In this document: positions 18,869-27,166 of the stretch, piece by piece
Numbering within the stretch: the first letter of the stretch is position 1
Layout of the letters: each line of letters begins with the position of its first letter
Assembly (NCBI GenBank): GCA_018725565.1
Contig: QLUR01000001.1
Coordinates: 124,001 to 188,000 of the forward strand
Reading direction: 5' to 3'
Source: Bacillota bacterium
GTDB lineage: Bacteria > Bacillota > Dethiobacteria > Dethiobacterales > Dethiobacteraceae
DNA length: 64,000 nt
Made by a program: the position numbers and the translations under genes
Notes under the pieces: model-generated
What the model was told of the DNA's origin: nothing
Databases searched by the model: none
What the model saw: the letters and a program-made list of their open reading frames with translations, nothing else

Positions 18869-19312
18869 GTGGAAGACCTGATTCTTCGCTACGTCAGCCG
18901 CATTGTCGTTCCTTTCGTGCAGCTGTACGGGCTGTATGTTGTGTTTCACGGGCATCTTTCTCCCGGCGGGGGCTTTTCGGGCGGGGCTATCATCGGCGCC
19001 AGCATGATTTTGTACGCTCTGGCCTTTAACCTGGCGGCGGGGACGAAGAAAATTTCCCACGATTTATCCCTGATTCTGGAAAGCAGCGGCGGCTTGATTT
19101 ATGCCGGGGTCGGGTTGCTGGCGATTTTCTTAGGCGCTAATTTCCTGGGCAATATGGTAGCCGGCTTCCCGCTTGGCACTCCCGGCAACCTGTTCAGCGG
19201 CGGGGCAATCATGCTGATTACTTTAGGGGTCGGCATCAAGGTTGCCGCTACGATGATTACCCTGTTTTACAGCCTTATTGAAGAGGAGCAAGCAACAGAT
19301 GAGCATCACTGA
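18869..19312 (+). CDS. mrpB: MrpB/MnhB-type (MbhF-like) antiporter subunit
   Basis: Four-helix Mrp subunit. The 147-residue protein has YGLYVVFHGHLSPGGGFSGGAIIGAS, the typical MrpB motif, and a second Gly-rich stretch GNLFSGGAIMLITLGVGIKVAAT. GTG 18869 follows GGGGTGA. It overlaps mrpC by 14 bases. Confidence 0.92.
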   Translation: MEDLILRYVSRIVVPFVQLYGLYVVFHGHLSPGGGFSGGAIIGASMILYALAFNLAAGTKKISHDLSLILESSGGLIYAGVGLLAIFLGANFLGNMVAGFPLGTPGNLFSGGAIMLITLGVGIKVAATMITLFYSLIEEEQATDEHH

Positions 19313-19682
19313 CGTCCTGCTGCGCCTGCATCAGAACAATTTCTATTTTTTTGCCATCCTTCTTTTTATTATCGGCTTTCATACCATGCTGACCCACAAT
19401 AACCTGATCAAGAAAGTGATCGGCATGAATATCATGGATACCGCCATCTTTCTCTTTTTCGTGGCTATCGGTTATATCCACGGCGGCCGCGCGCCGATCC
19501 TGGAGCCGGGAGCAGCTCATCTGTATGTCAATCCGTTGCCCTCCGCGCTGATTCTGACCGGCATCGTGGTGGCTGTCAGCATTACTGCTTATGCGCTGAG
19601 CCTGATTGTGAAAATTTATCAGCATTACGGGACGATTGATGCCGAGGAAATCATGCGCCTGCGGGGAGGCGAAACACTGTGA
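19299..19682 (+). CDS. mrpC: MrpC/MnhC-type (MbhG-, NuoK-like) antiporter subunit
   Basis: Three-helix subunit homologous to NuoK. The 127-residue protein contains GFHTMLTHNNLIKKVIGMNIMDTAIFLFFV and DPLP-like NPLPSALILTGIVVAVSITAYAL, the NuoK/MrpC pattern. ATG 19299 is preferred over an earlier start within mrpB because GAGGAG lies 10 bases upstream. The stop overlaps the mrpD start. Confidence 0.92.
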   Translation: MSITDVLLRLHQNNFYFFAILLFIIGFHTMLTHNNLIKKVIGMNIMDTAIFLFFVAIGYIHGGRAPILEPGAAHLYVNPLPSALILTGIVVAVSITAYALSLIVKIYQHYGTIDAEEIMRLRGGETL

Positions 19683-21166
19683 ATGCGGCGCATCATTTGC
19701 CGGTGCTGGCGATTGTCCTGCCTCTGGTATTCGCATATTTAATGCCTTTATTTGACCGCTGGCGGCGGGGCTGGTGCACGCCGGCAGCGCTCGGGGTGCT
19801 GGCGGTTTCCTTTGTTGCATCCCTGGCCATGGCCTGGCAGGTCATGACCGGGGGACCTTACTACTACCAGATGGGTAACTGGCCGCCGCCCTGGGGAATC
19901 GAGCTGAATATCGATTACTTGGCGGTTTTTACGGCGATTACCATGACGGGCGTCAGCCTGGTGGTCCTCGTCTACGCTTCCAAAGACCTGCTGCATGAAT
20001 TAAAACCCCACCTGCTCGGCTGGTACTACACGCTGTACCTGTTGCTGGTTGCTTCCATGGTAGGGATGGCGCTGACCAATGATATTTTTAACCTCTTTGT
20101 CTTTGTGGAGATTTGCGCCATTGCCGCCTGCGGCATCATCTCCATCAAGTCAAACAAAGAATGCCTGGAGGCCTCGTTTAAGTACCTGATTTTGTCGACG
20201 CTTGGCTCCGGCTGCCTGCTGCTGGCCATCGCCCTGCTGTACATGGTCACCGGCCACCTGAACTTTACTTATATAGCGCAGGCGCTGCCGGAGGCGATGC
20301 GTCTCTACCCCTACAATATTCTGGCCGCGCTGGCGCTGCTGCTGGTAGGCATGGGGGTAAAGGCGGCCCTGTTTCCGCTGCACGTTTGGCTGCCTGACGC
20401 CCACTCGTCGGCGCCGTCACCTTCATCGGCGGTGTTGTCGGGGCTGGTCATCAAAATTTACGCCGTTTCCCTGCTCAGAGTTCTGTATCAAGTCTTTCCG
20501 GCCGATATTTTCGAGGTGACGCCGGTCCTGAACATCCTGCTCTGGATGTCGACGCTGGCCATTATTGCCGGCTCCATGTTTGCCATCGTCCAGGAGGATA
20601 TCAAAAAAATGCTGGCTTACTCCAGCGTCGCGCAGATTGGCTACGTCTTTATGGGTTTTGCCATTGTGGATTTCTTCGCTCTGACAGGAGGCATCCTGCA
20701 TGTCTTTAACCATGCCATGATGAAAGCAATGCTGTTCATGGCCGCCGGCGCGTTTATTTACAGTACGGGGGTGCGGCACTTAAGCGGCTTAAAAGGCATC
20801 GGACATACCATGCCGGTCCCGGCGGTGGCTTTTGCCATCGGCGCGCTGGCCATGGTCGGCATACCCCTGACGAACGGTTTTATTTCCAAGTGGTACCTGG
20901 TGCTCGGCGCCTTGCACGACGGCCAGCCGTTTTTCGCGGCGGTTATTCTGCTAAGCAGTCTGCTGAACGGAATCTATTACCTGCCGATTATTGTGAACGC
21001 ATTTTTTAGCGAACCGCAGGGCCGGGTGGCCGCACCGCTGCCGCTGCCGCGGCAGATGCAGGTTCCGCTTATTATCCTGGGTCTGGGCTGCCTGCTGTTC
21101 GGCATTGCCCCCTCACTGATTCTGGGACTAATTTACAGAGCCAGCGAGGCACTGCTTGGTTTATAA
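19679..21166 (+). CDS. mrpD: MrpD/MbhH-type antiporter subunit (NuoN/M/L family)
   Basis: Large polytopic antiporter-like subunit with the Proton_antipo_M domain, homologous to NuoL/M/N. The 495-residue protein has about 14 membrane helices and the key ion-path residues Glu144 (FVFVEI, TM5) and Lys228 (GMGVKAALFPLHVWLPDAH, TM7). The GTG start overlaps the mrpC stop by 4 bases. It closes an E-F-G-D'-E'-B-C-D order identical to mbhA-H. A 66-base gap precedes a second paralogue. Confidence 0.92.
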   Translation: MNAAHHLPVLAIVLPLVFAYLMPLFDRWRRGWCTPAALGVLAVSFVASLAMAWQVMTGGPYYYQMGNWPPPWGIELNIDYLAVFTAITMTGVSLVVLVYASKDLLHELKPHLLGWYYTLYLLLVASMVGMALTNDIFNLFVFVEICAIAACGIISIKSNKECLEASFKYLILSTLGSGCLLLAIALLYMVTGHLNFTYIAQALPEAMRLYPYNILAALALLLVGMGVKAALFPLHVWLPDAHSSAPSPSSAVLSGLVIKIYAVSLLRVLYQVFPADIFEVTPVLNILLWMSTLAIIAGSMFAIVQEDIKKMLAYSSVAQIGYVFMGFAIVDFFALTGGILHVFNHAMMKAMLFMAAGAFIYSTGVRHLSGLKGIGHTMPVPAVAFAIGALAMVGIPLTNGFISKWYLVLGALHDGQPFFAAVILLSSLLNGIYYLPIIVNAFFSEPQGRVAAPLPLPRQMQVPLIILGLGCLLFGIAPSLILGLIYRASEALLGL

Positions 21167-21232
21167 TAGATGCAGGCCTCCTATGAAATGAGCTGGTAAC
21201 TTTTCTGACTAACATGAAAGGATCTGAAGCCC

Positions 21233-22717
21233 GTGGAAACGGCAATATCTTTTCTGCCTGTCTGGATCGTGATGTTTCCGATGTTCATGACACTGGTTAT
21301 ATACTATGTGGAACAGCGCTCCGAAAAAATGCGCAATGCCTTGTCTGTAGGGACTTCTGTGGTTACGTTTCTTTCCGTGCTGATGCTTTACCCCTACATG
21401 ATGGCCGGGGAGATCATTGAGTATAGTATGTTCCAACTGCTGCCGAACCTGGAGATTTCTTTCCGGGTCGATATCTTGAGCTTTTCTCTGGCCTTGCTGT
21501 CCTCTTTTATCTGGATGCTGGTATCTATCTATTCCATCGACTACATGTGTCATGAGCACGGCTGCAACCGTTATTACCCGGTCCTGATAATCACGCTGGC
21601 CAGTTGCATGGGCATTTTTATGGCCGGGGACCTGTTTACGCTGTTTGTCTTTTTTGAATTGATGTCCTTAATCTCCTATGTGCTTGTGGTCCACGAGGAG
21701 TCGCTTGAGGCATTGCGGGCCGGGTATAAATACCTGATTATGACTATTATCGGCGGGCTGGCCCTCTTTTTCGGCATAATTATTACTTTTGAGTTGGGCG
21801 GCTCGGTATCGCTGGGCGGAGAGACCCTGATTACCGTGCCTTCTACACTGGCTTTCTTTGCTTTTATTTCCTTCCTGATCGGCTTTGGCATGAAAGCCGG
21901 GATGTTCCCGCTGCATGTCTGGCTGCCTGATGCCCACCCTGTAGCGCCGTCGCCAGCCAGCGCCCTGCTTTCCGGCATTATGCTGAAAACCGGCGCCTAC
22001 GGCCTGCTGCGCGTCATTTTCCACGTATTCTCTCCGGGCTTATTGCAGGAAGCCGGCTGGATGATAATTCTTGCTGTGGTGGCAATTATCACCATTCTGC
22101 TTGGCTCGGCGGTAGCCATCACCCAAGACGACATAAAAAGGCGCCTCGCTTATTCCAGTGTCGGACAAATGGGCTACATTTTGCTTGGGATGTCTATTTT
22201 CACGGAACGGGCGCTTATCGGGGACATCTTTCATATTTTCAGCCACGCCTTCATGAAGAGCACCCTCTTCCTGGCAGCCGGCGCTATTATTCTGAAAACA
22301 GGCAAGCGCTCCATCCGGGAGCTGGGGGGCATCGGCCGCCTGATGCCTTTTACCATGCTTGCCTTTACCATGGCGGCGCTTTCCATGATTGGGATTCCTC
22401 CTTTAAGCGGGTTCTTAAGCAAGTGGACCTTGTCGCTTGGCGCCATGGATGCCGGCCTGCCTTATTATGTCCTGGTCCTTTTGGTCAGCAGCTTGCTGAA
22501 CGGTCTTTACTACCTGCCCATAATTATCACTGCTTTCTTCGGCGCCGAGCCTGGTCATGAGCACGAACAGGTAAAAATCAGCGAAGCGCCGTATAAAATG
22601 CTGATCCCCATCGCCATTCTTGCGGTAAGCTGCCTGTTGTTCGGCCTCTTGCCCACCAACCTGCCGTTTGACCTGTCACGTAAGGCCGCTGATTTTCTGC
22701 TGAGAGGGGGATTTTAG
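21233..22717 (+). CDS. Second MrpD/NuoM-type antiporter-like subunit
   Basis: A second 494-residue Proton_antipo_M protein. It keeps Glu142 (FVFFEL) and Lys221 (GFGMKAGMFPLHVWLPDAH) and has about 14 membrane helices. Whether it is an MrpD paralogue or stands in for the NuoL-like N-terminal half of MrpA cannot be settled by eye. GTG 21233 follows GGATCTGAAGCC; the ribosome site is weak. It is followed by a 191-base spacer before the third paralogue. Confidence 0.88.
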   Translation: METAISFLPVWIVMFPMFMTLVIYYVEQRSEKMRNALSVGTSVVTFLSVLMLYPYMMAGEIIEYSMFQLLPNLEISFRVDILSFSLALLSSFIWMLVSIYSIDYMCHEHGCNRYYPVLIITLASCMGIFMAGDLFTLFVFFELMSLISYVLVVHEESLEALRAGYKYLIMTIIGGLALFFGIIITFELGGSVSLGGETLITVPSTLAFFAFISFLIGFGMKAGMFPLHVWLPDAHPVAPSPASALLSGIMLKTGAYGLLRVIFHVFSPGLLQEAGWMIILAVVAIITILLGSAVAITQDDIKRRLAYSSVGQMGYILLGMSIFTERALIGDIFHIFSHAFMKSTLFLAAGAIILKTGKRSIRELGGIGRLMPFTMLAFTMAALSMIGIPPLSGFLSKWTLSLGAMDAGLPYYVLVLLVSSLLNGLYYLPIIITAFFGAEPGHEHEQVKISEAPYKMLIPIAILAVSCLLFGLLPTNLPFDLSRKAADFLLRGGF

Positions 22718-22908
22718 TACCTTACAGTTTTAGAACTGCAGTAGTAACAAGCAGTTATTATCCTTGCTGGAGGCACCAAAGCTGTGTAATAATCTTTGTA
22801 GTAATGCAACCAAAATATGTCGATTGAAATCCCATACCGGTTGGAATCATAAGTTGATTATTGAGGTGTGGGCAAAGCCCTCTGTGGATTAAAAGGCGGT
22901 GACTGAAA

Positions 22909-24936
22909 GTGGAGTTCTATTTATTGTTTATTCTCAGCTGTTTTATTGTTGCCCCCTTTTTGCCGCGCTTATCTGAAAAGAGGAGGCGCGGTGTACTGGT
23001 CATGCTGCTTTGCCTGATGATTTTTTTGGCCTTTTACAATCTTTCCGGTGTGGAACTGCACGATTATAGTGTTTTAGAGGAGCTTGAAGCTATGGGGCTT
23101 GCGCCGCTGGCCTTCACGGCGCATCCTTATGCCAGGATGGCTGTCTTCGGGTTTCTGCTGGTGGGAGCACTGGCCCTGATGTATGGTCTGCAGGTTGCCG
23201 GACCCAAAGAACAAGCAGTTTCACTGGTTGCTATAGCCAGTGCGGTGGGTATCGCGCTTTCCGCTAACTTTATCACCCTCTTTTTGTTTTGGGAAGTACT
23301 GACATTTTCAGTGGCGATACTGATCATGCTAAAACTGACACCGCATGCCGTAAGCATGGGTTGCAAATTTTTGATCTTCCATATCGTGGGAGGCCTGCTG
23401 TTATTTTTGGGTATTGTGCAGCATCACTCTGCCAGCGGTTCTTTTGTGCTGGAAAAGCCGGCGGCAGGACTGCTGTTCTTTGTCCTGGCCATTGCTTTTA
23501 AGGCGGCTTTCCTGCCGCTGCATGTCTGGGTGGCCTGGGGCTACCCGGCGGCTTCTCATGCTACCAGTGTAGTCCTGGCAGGGCTGACCACCAAAGTAGG
23601 GGTCTATGCTGTGGCCAGGATTTTAGAGCCACACCCGGCCATTGTCCTGATGGGAGCTTCTATGGCAGTATTTGGGATTTGCTGCGCCTTACTGCAAAAA
23701 AATATGCGCGGGCTTCTTTCATACCATATTATCAGCCAAGTTGGCTATATGGTGGCCGGGGCGGGGATGGGAGGATACTATGGGATTGACGGGAGCCTGC
23801 TGCATGTCATAAACCATATGCTTTATAAGGCGCTGCTATTTATGAGCGCGGGAGCTGTCCTACTAACGGCCGGCACGGAGGATCTGCACGACCTGAGCCA
23901 TCATCAGGGCGATAAGCAGGTGCTATCGCTGTGGAGAGTCCTGCCTGTCGCCGCACTTGGCGCGCTGGTTGGTGCGCTTTCTATCTCCGGCGTTCCCCCC
24001 TTTAATGGCTATGTGTCAAAATATCTCTTGAAGAAGGCTATGTATGGCGCTGGTCCTGCCGAGACCATGCTGATGCTGGCCAGTATTGGCACGGTAGTAT
24101 CGTTTTGCAAGTTCTGCTATTTTGCCTTTGTCAAAGGACGTGTCCCTCTGCAGCGCGGCCTGCCTGTTTCCATGCAGGCCGCTATTTTGCTTGCCTCAGC
24201 GGCCTGCGTTTTTCTCGGTATATACCCGCATGTGGTGCAGAAGATTCTCCCTTACCATTCCAGCCTGATAGTTTACAACGCAGGCGGGATTGTAAGCGCC
24301 CTGACCTTTCTAGCCGTGGGGATAGCTGTGTTTGTTGTTCTGAAAAAAACTTTGGATCGAGGAATTAATTTACCTGCCTGGCTGAGCGTGGAGCAATCCC
24401 TGTACCAGCCGCTGGCTTTTTCCCTAAAGGCCTGCTGTCACTATATCACCACGTTTGACTCCTCCTTGAATACTGCTTACGAAAAAGCCGGCGGTACGGC
24501 TAGGATCCTGATCGAGAAAACTGAGCTGTTTGACGGCGCTATCAACGAGGCTTACGAGAAATCCGGCGACCTGGCCCGGCGGCTGGCAGACAGGACGGAG
24601 CAATTTGACGGGGCATTAAATGAGGCTTACGAAAAGTCAGGAAAGTTTGCCAAACAGCTGGCTGACGGGACGCAAGCTTTTGATGCTTCTTTAAACGAAG
24701 CGTATGAAAGTTCCGGCAAGCTGGCCCGGCGCTTAGCGGATAAAGCGGCGCAGGCTGACGATACCTTGGATGACCTGTACGAGCAATCTGGTCAGAGGTC
24801 GCGCAGTTTGTGGGACAGGATGCGCGGCCGTCCTTCCGACTGGAATATCAGGAACCTGAACTTTGACTCGTTTCTGATCGCGCTGATGCTCGGCCTCTTT
24901 CTTTTCATCCTGGTTTATTTCACCGGAATCCGCTGA
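22909..24936 (+). CDS. Third antiporter-like subunit with C-terminal 25-residue repeats
   Basis: A 675-residue protein whose first ~490 residues form a divergent Proton_antipo_M domain: Glu129 (FLFWEV) and Lys198 (AIAFKAAFLPLHVWV) are kept, but the usual LPDAH after the Lys helix is replaced by VAWGYPAASH. From residue 515 to 639 come five consecutive 25-residue repeats with the pattern FDxxLNEAYEKSG then LARRLAD, rich in charged residues, followed by a last hydrophobic helix (about 652-672). This resembles in layout the lateral amphipathic helix plus terminal anchor of NuoL, though the repeat sequence is unfamiliar to me. GTG 22909 follows AAGGCGGTGA. Confidence 0.88.
   Translation: MEFYLLFILSCFIVAPFLPRLSEKRRRGVLVMLLCLMIFLAFYNLSGVELHDYSVLEELEAMGLAPLAFTAHPYARMAVFGFLLVGALALMYGLQVAGPKEQAVSLVAIASAVGIALSANFITLFLFWEVLTFSVAILIMLKLTPHAVSMGCKFLIFHIVGGLLLFLGIVQHHSASGSFVLEKPAAGLLFFVLAIAFKAAFLPLHVWVAWGYPAASHATSVVLAGLTTKVGVYAVARILEPHPAIVLMGASMAVFGICCALLQKNMRGLLSYHIISQVGYMVAGAGMGGYYGIDGSLLHVINHMLYKALLFMSAGAVLLTAGTEDLHDLSHHQGDKQVLSLWRVLPVAALGALVGALSISGVPPFNGYVSKYLLKKAMYGAGPAETMLMLASIGTVVSFCKFCYFAFVKGRVPLQRGLPVSMQAAILLASAACVFLGIYPHVVQKILPYHSSLIVYNAGGIVSALTFLAVGIAVFVVLKKTLDRGINLPAWLSVEQSLYQPLAFSLKACCHYITTFDSSLNTAYEKAGGTARILIEKTELFDGAINEAYEKSGDLARRLADRTEQFDGALNEAYEKSGKFAKQLADGTQAFDASLNEAYESSGKLARRLADKAAQADDTLDDLYEQSGQRSRSLWDRMRGRPSDWNIRNLNFDSFLIALMLGLFLFILVYFTGIR
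24451..24825 (+). repeat. Five tandem 75-base / 25-residue repeats in the third antiporter subunit
   Basis: Units start at 24451, 24526, 24601, 24676 and 24751. Units 2-4 are closest at protein level (FDGAINEAYEKSG, FDGALNEAYEKSG, FDASLNEAYESSG), while the DNA differs largely at silent positions, so the protein pattern has been kept. Units 1 and 5 are more diverged. Confidence 0.9.
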
Positions 24937-24981
24937 CACTCATCCGACATCTGACATCTGATTTGGGACGGAGCGGTTGCT

Positions 24982-25998
24982 TTGAGGAAAACGCTGTTCC
25001 CATATATCATTGCTGCTGTTATGCTGGCGGTGCTGGCAGCGGGATTGCATGCCCGGGGCGGGATGGAAAAGGTCACCCGGGCTGAGTTCCTGATGGACAC
25101 TCTCGTGCAAAGCACTGTCTTTGCCCGGGAGGCAAGCCAGGGTCAACATGCGCTGGAGGCGGCTTACCAGGAGATGTTCAGGCTGGAGAGGCTGCTGGAC
25201 AGGCACCATCCTGGCTCGGAAGTGACGCAAATTAACCGGGCAGCCGGCCGGGAGCCGGTGCCGGTTTCGCCGGAAACGCTGCTGATAATTGAGCAGGCAC
25301 TGGAGTATGCCGTGCTGACGGGCGGTGCGTTTGATATTACCGTAGGCCCGCTGTTGCGACTGTGGCGCTTCACCGACGCCGGGGGGCGGGTTCCGTCTGC
25401 GGAAAGCCTGCAGGCTGCGGCGGCGTTGGTGGACTTCCGTCAGGTTGTGGCGGACAGGCAGGCGGGCTCCGTCTTTTTGCGGAAAAACGGGGCTGAGATT
25501 GATTTGGGCGGGATTGCCAAAGGCTTTGTCGTGGACCGGGCGGTGGAAGTATTGCTCCGGTCCGGCATATCTTCAGCTTCGGTGGATGCCGGCGGCGATA
25601 TCCGTCTGCTCGGGGCCAAGCCTGACGGCAGTCCCTGGCGGATTGGAGTGCGTCACCCGCGGGAGCGGCGCGGGATTATTGCCGTCCTGGAGCTGGAGGG
25701 TTGCGCAGTCGTTACCTCGGGGGATTATGAGCGCTACTTTTTATATGGCGAGGTTCGTTACCACCATCTCCTTGACCCCGCTACCGGCCGACCGGCCGGA
25801 GGCTTGGTCAGCGTGACCGTGGTGGCGCCGGAGGCCACGACCGCTGATGCCTTGTCTACCGCGGTGTTTGTGCTGGGACGTGAGCGCGGCCTGGCGCTGA
25901 TCGAGTCCTTGCCCGGGATTGAGGCGCTCCTGGTTACCGCAGAACTGGAAGTGGTTTACTCCAGCGGGTTGGCAGGGAAGGTGACTGTCAGTCCATGA
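24982..25998 (+). CDS. apbE: FAD:protein FMN transferase ApbE
   Basis: ApbE attaches FMN from FAD to Thr residues in (S/T)GAT-type motifs of exported or membrane flavoproteins such as RnfD and RnfG. The 338-residue protein has an N-terminal membrane/signal segment (residues 6-23), then MDTLVQSTVF, GGAFDITVGPL, GGIAKGFVVD, VDAGGDIRLLG and the Mg-binding TADALSTAVFVLG stretch. No lipobox Cys is evident. TTG 24982 is the best start, with a weak GGACGGAG upstream. Its stop overlaps the next gene (ATGA). Confidence 0.94.
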   Translation: MRKTLFPYIIAAVMLAVLAAGLHARGGMEKVTRAEFLMDTLVQSTVFAREASQGQHALEAAYQEMFRLERLLDRHHPGSEVTQINRAAGREPVPVSPETLLIIEQALEYAVLTGGAFDITVGPLLRLWRFTDAGGRVPSAESLQAAAALVDFRQVVADRQAGSVFLRKNGAEIDLGGIAKGFVVDRAVEVLLRSGISSASVDAGGDIRLLGAKPDGSPWRIGVRHPRERRGIIAVLELEGCAVVTSGDYERYFLYGEVRYHHLLDPATGRPAGGLVSVTVVAPEATTADALSTAVFVLGRERGLALIESLPGIEALLVTAELEVVYSSGLAGKVTVSP

Positions 25999-26525
25999 CC
26001 GGGACACGTAAAATGGCTCACGTCGCCCTGCTCGTGGCGCTGGCGATGGCTTTTCATGCCCTGGAAGCGGCGTTGCCGCTTCCAGGCATAGTACCGGGGG
26101 CCAGGCTGGGTCTGGTGAACATTGTTACACTGCTTGCTTTACTCCTTTATGGTTTCAGGACGGCAATGTTTGTGACCGTGGTCCGTTCACTGCTGGGCAG
26201 TTTTTTTCTTGGCAATTTTCTCGGCTTTGGCTTTTACCTCAGCCTGGCCGGAGCAGTTTTTTCTACCCTGGCGATGACGCTTGCGCTGTGGGGCTGGCGC
26301 CGCGGGCTGTTTTCCCTGGTTGCGGTCAGCATCACCGGTGCTGTGGTCCATAACACGGCGCAAGTCGCTGCAGCCAGCCTGCTGATTGGCAATCTGAACC
26401 TGCTGCGCCTTTATTTGCCGTTATTGCTCGTCCTGGCAGTCCCGGCAGGTTTTATTACCGGGTTGGCCGTTTTGTACAGCTACCGGGTGCTGGCGCGCCT
26501 CATCCATAACCAGCCGGAAAGTTGA
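25995..26525 (+). CDS. Gx transporter family membrane protein (heptaprenyl diphosphate synthase component I-like)
   Basis: A 176-residue protein with about five membrane segments, matching the family named Gx transporter / Hpre_diP_synt_I (start MAHVALLVALAMAFHALEAALPLPGIVPGARLGLVNIVTL). The family's substrate is unsettled; the enzyme-like name is historical. In many anaerobes it neighbours apbE and Rnf genes, as here, which hints at a flavin- or redox-related role. It overlaps apbE by 4 bases and maf follows at once. Confidence 0.85.
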   Translation: MTGTRKMAHVALLVALAMAFHALEAALPLPGIVPGARLGLVNIVTLLALLLYGFRTAMFVTVVRSLLGSFFLGNFLGFGFYLSLAGAVFSTLAMTLALWGWRRGLFSLVAVSITGAVVHNTAQVAAASLLIGNLNLLRLYLPLLLVLAVPAGFITGLAVLYSYRVLARLIHNQPES

Positions 26526-26533
26526 GGGAAATG

Positions 26534-27166
26534 ATGGTCAGGATTGTACTGGCCTCCGCTTCGCCGCGGCGGGCCGAACTGCTCAGGCAAATCGGACTGG
26601 CCTTTGAAACGCTGGAAAGCAGTGTGCCTGAGGAACCCGGCGATGAAACCGACCCGGCAATGCTGGCGGAAAAGCTTGCCCTGCTAAAAGCGCAGGCGGC
26701 GGCGGGCAAATGCAGTGCTGAGGTGATTATTGCCGCCGACACGATTGTCTCTGCAGATGGCAAACTGCTTGACAAGCCGCGTGACGTGCGGGAAGCCGCG
26801 GCGATGCTGCGGAGCCTTTCCGGGCGTAGACATGAAGTCCTGACCGGTGTGGCCGTAATCGACCGGCGGGGGGGACGCCTCCTGACTCACGTTGAGAAAA
26901 CAGCTGTCTATATGCGAGTTATTCCGGATGATGAGTTGGACTGGTACGTGCAAAGCGGAGAACCGTTTGACAAGGCTGGCGGCTACGGTATTCAGGGGCG
27001 GGCGGCCGTCTTTGTGGAACGGGTGGAGGGCTGTTATTTCAATGTGGTGGGGTTGCCGCTGTCTGCGCTTTGGCGAATGCTTCACCGCTTGGGTGTCGAA
27101 CCGTGGGAAGGAGCTGGTTTTGTTGACTTCACGGCGCCTGACCATCAAGGACCTGCCTCTGCATGA
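26534..27166 (+). CDS. maf: Maf family nucleotide pyrophosphatase
   Basis: Maf proteins hydrolyse dTTP/UTP or modified nucleotides to monophosphates; Bacillus Maf also affects septation. The 210-residue protein has the SASPRR motif near the N-terminus, the catalytic AADTIV and the DKAGGYGIQG stretch. ATG 26534 (GAGGG just upstream) is chosen; TTG 26522 and ATG 26531 are alternatives. The 3' end overlaps radC by 44 bases. The order maf-radC-mreBCD is classic for Bacillota. Confidence 0.94.
   Translation: MVRIVLASASPRRAELLRQIGLAFETLESSVPEEPGDETDPAMLAEKLALLKAQAAAGKCSAEVIIAADTIVSADGKLLDKPRDVREAAAMLRSLSGRRHEVLTGVAVIDRRGGRLLTHVEKTAVYMRVIPDDELDWYVQSGEPFDKAGGYGIQGRAAVFVERVEGCYFNVVGLPLSALWRMLHRLGVEPWEGAGFVDFTAPDHQGPASA

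Noticed and set aside
22725-22738. Hairpin CAGTT-TTAG-AACTG after the second antiporter gene as a terminator.
   Set aside because: A five-base A+T-containing stem without a T tract is too weak.
22820-22850. GATTGAAATC segment resembling part of a CRISPR repeat.
   Set aside because: It occurs once, with no regularly spaced copies and no cas genes.
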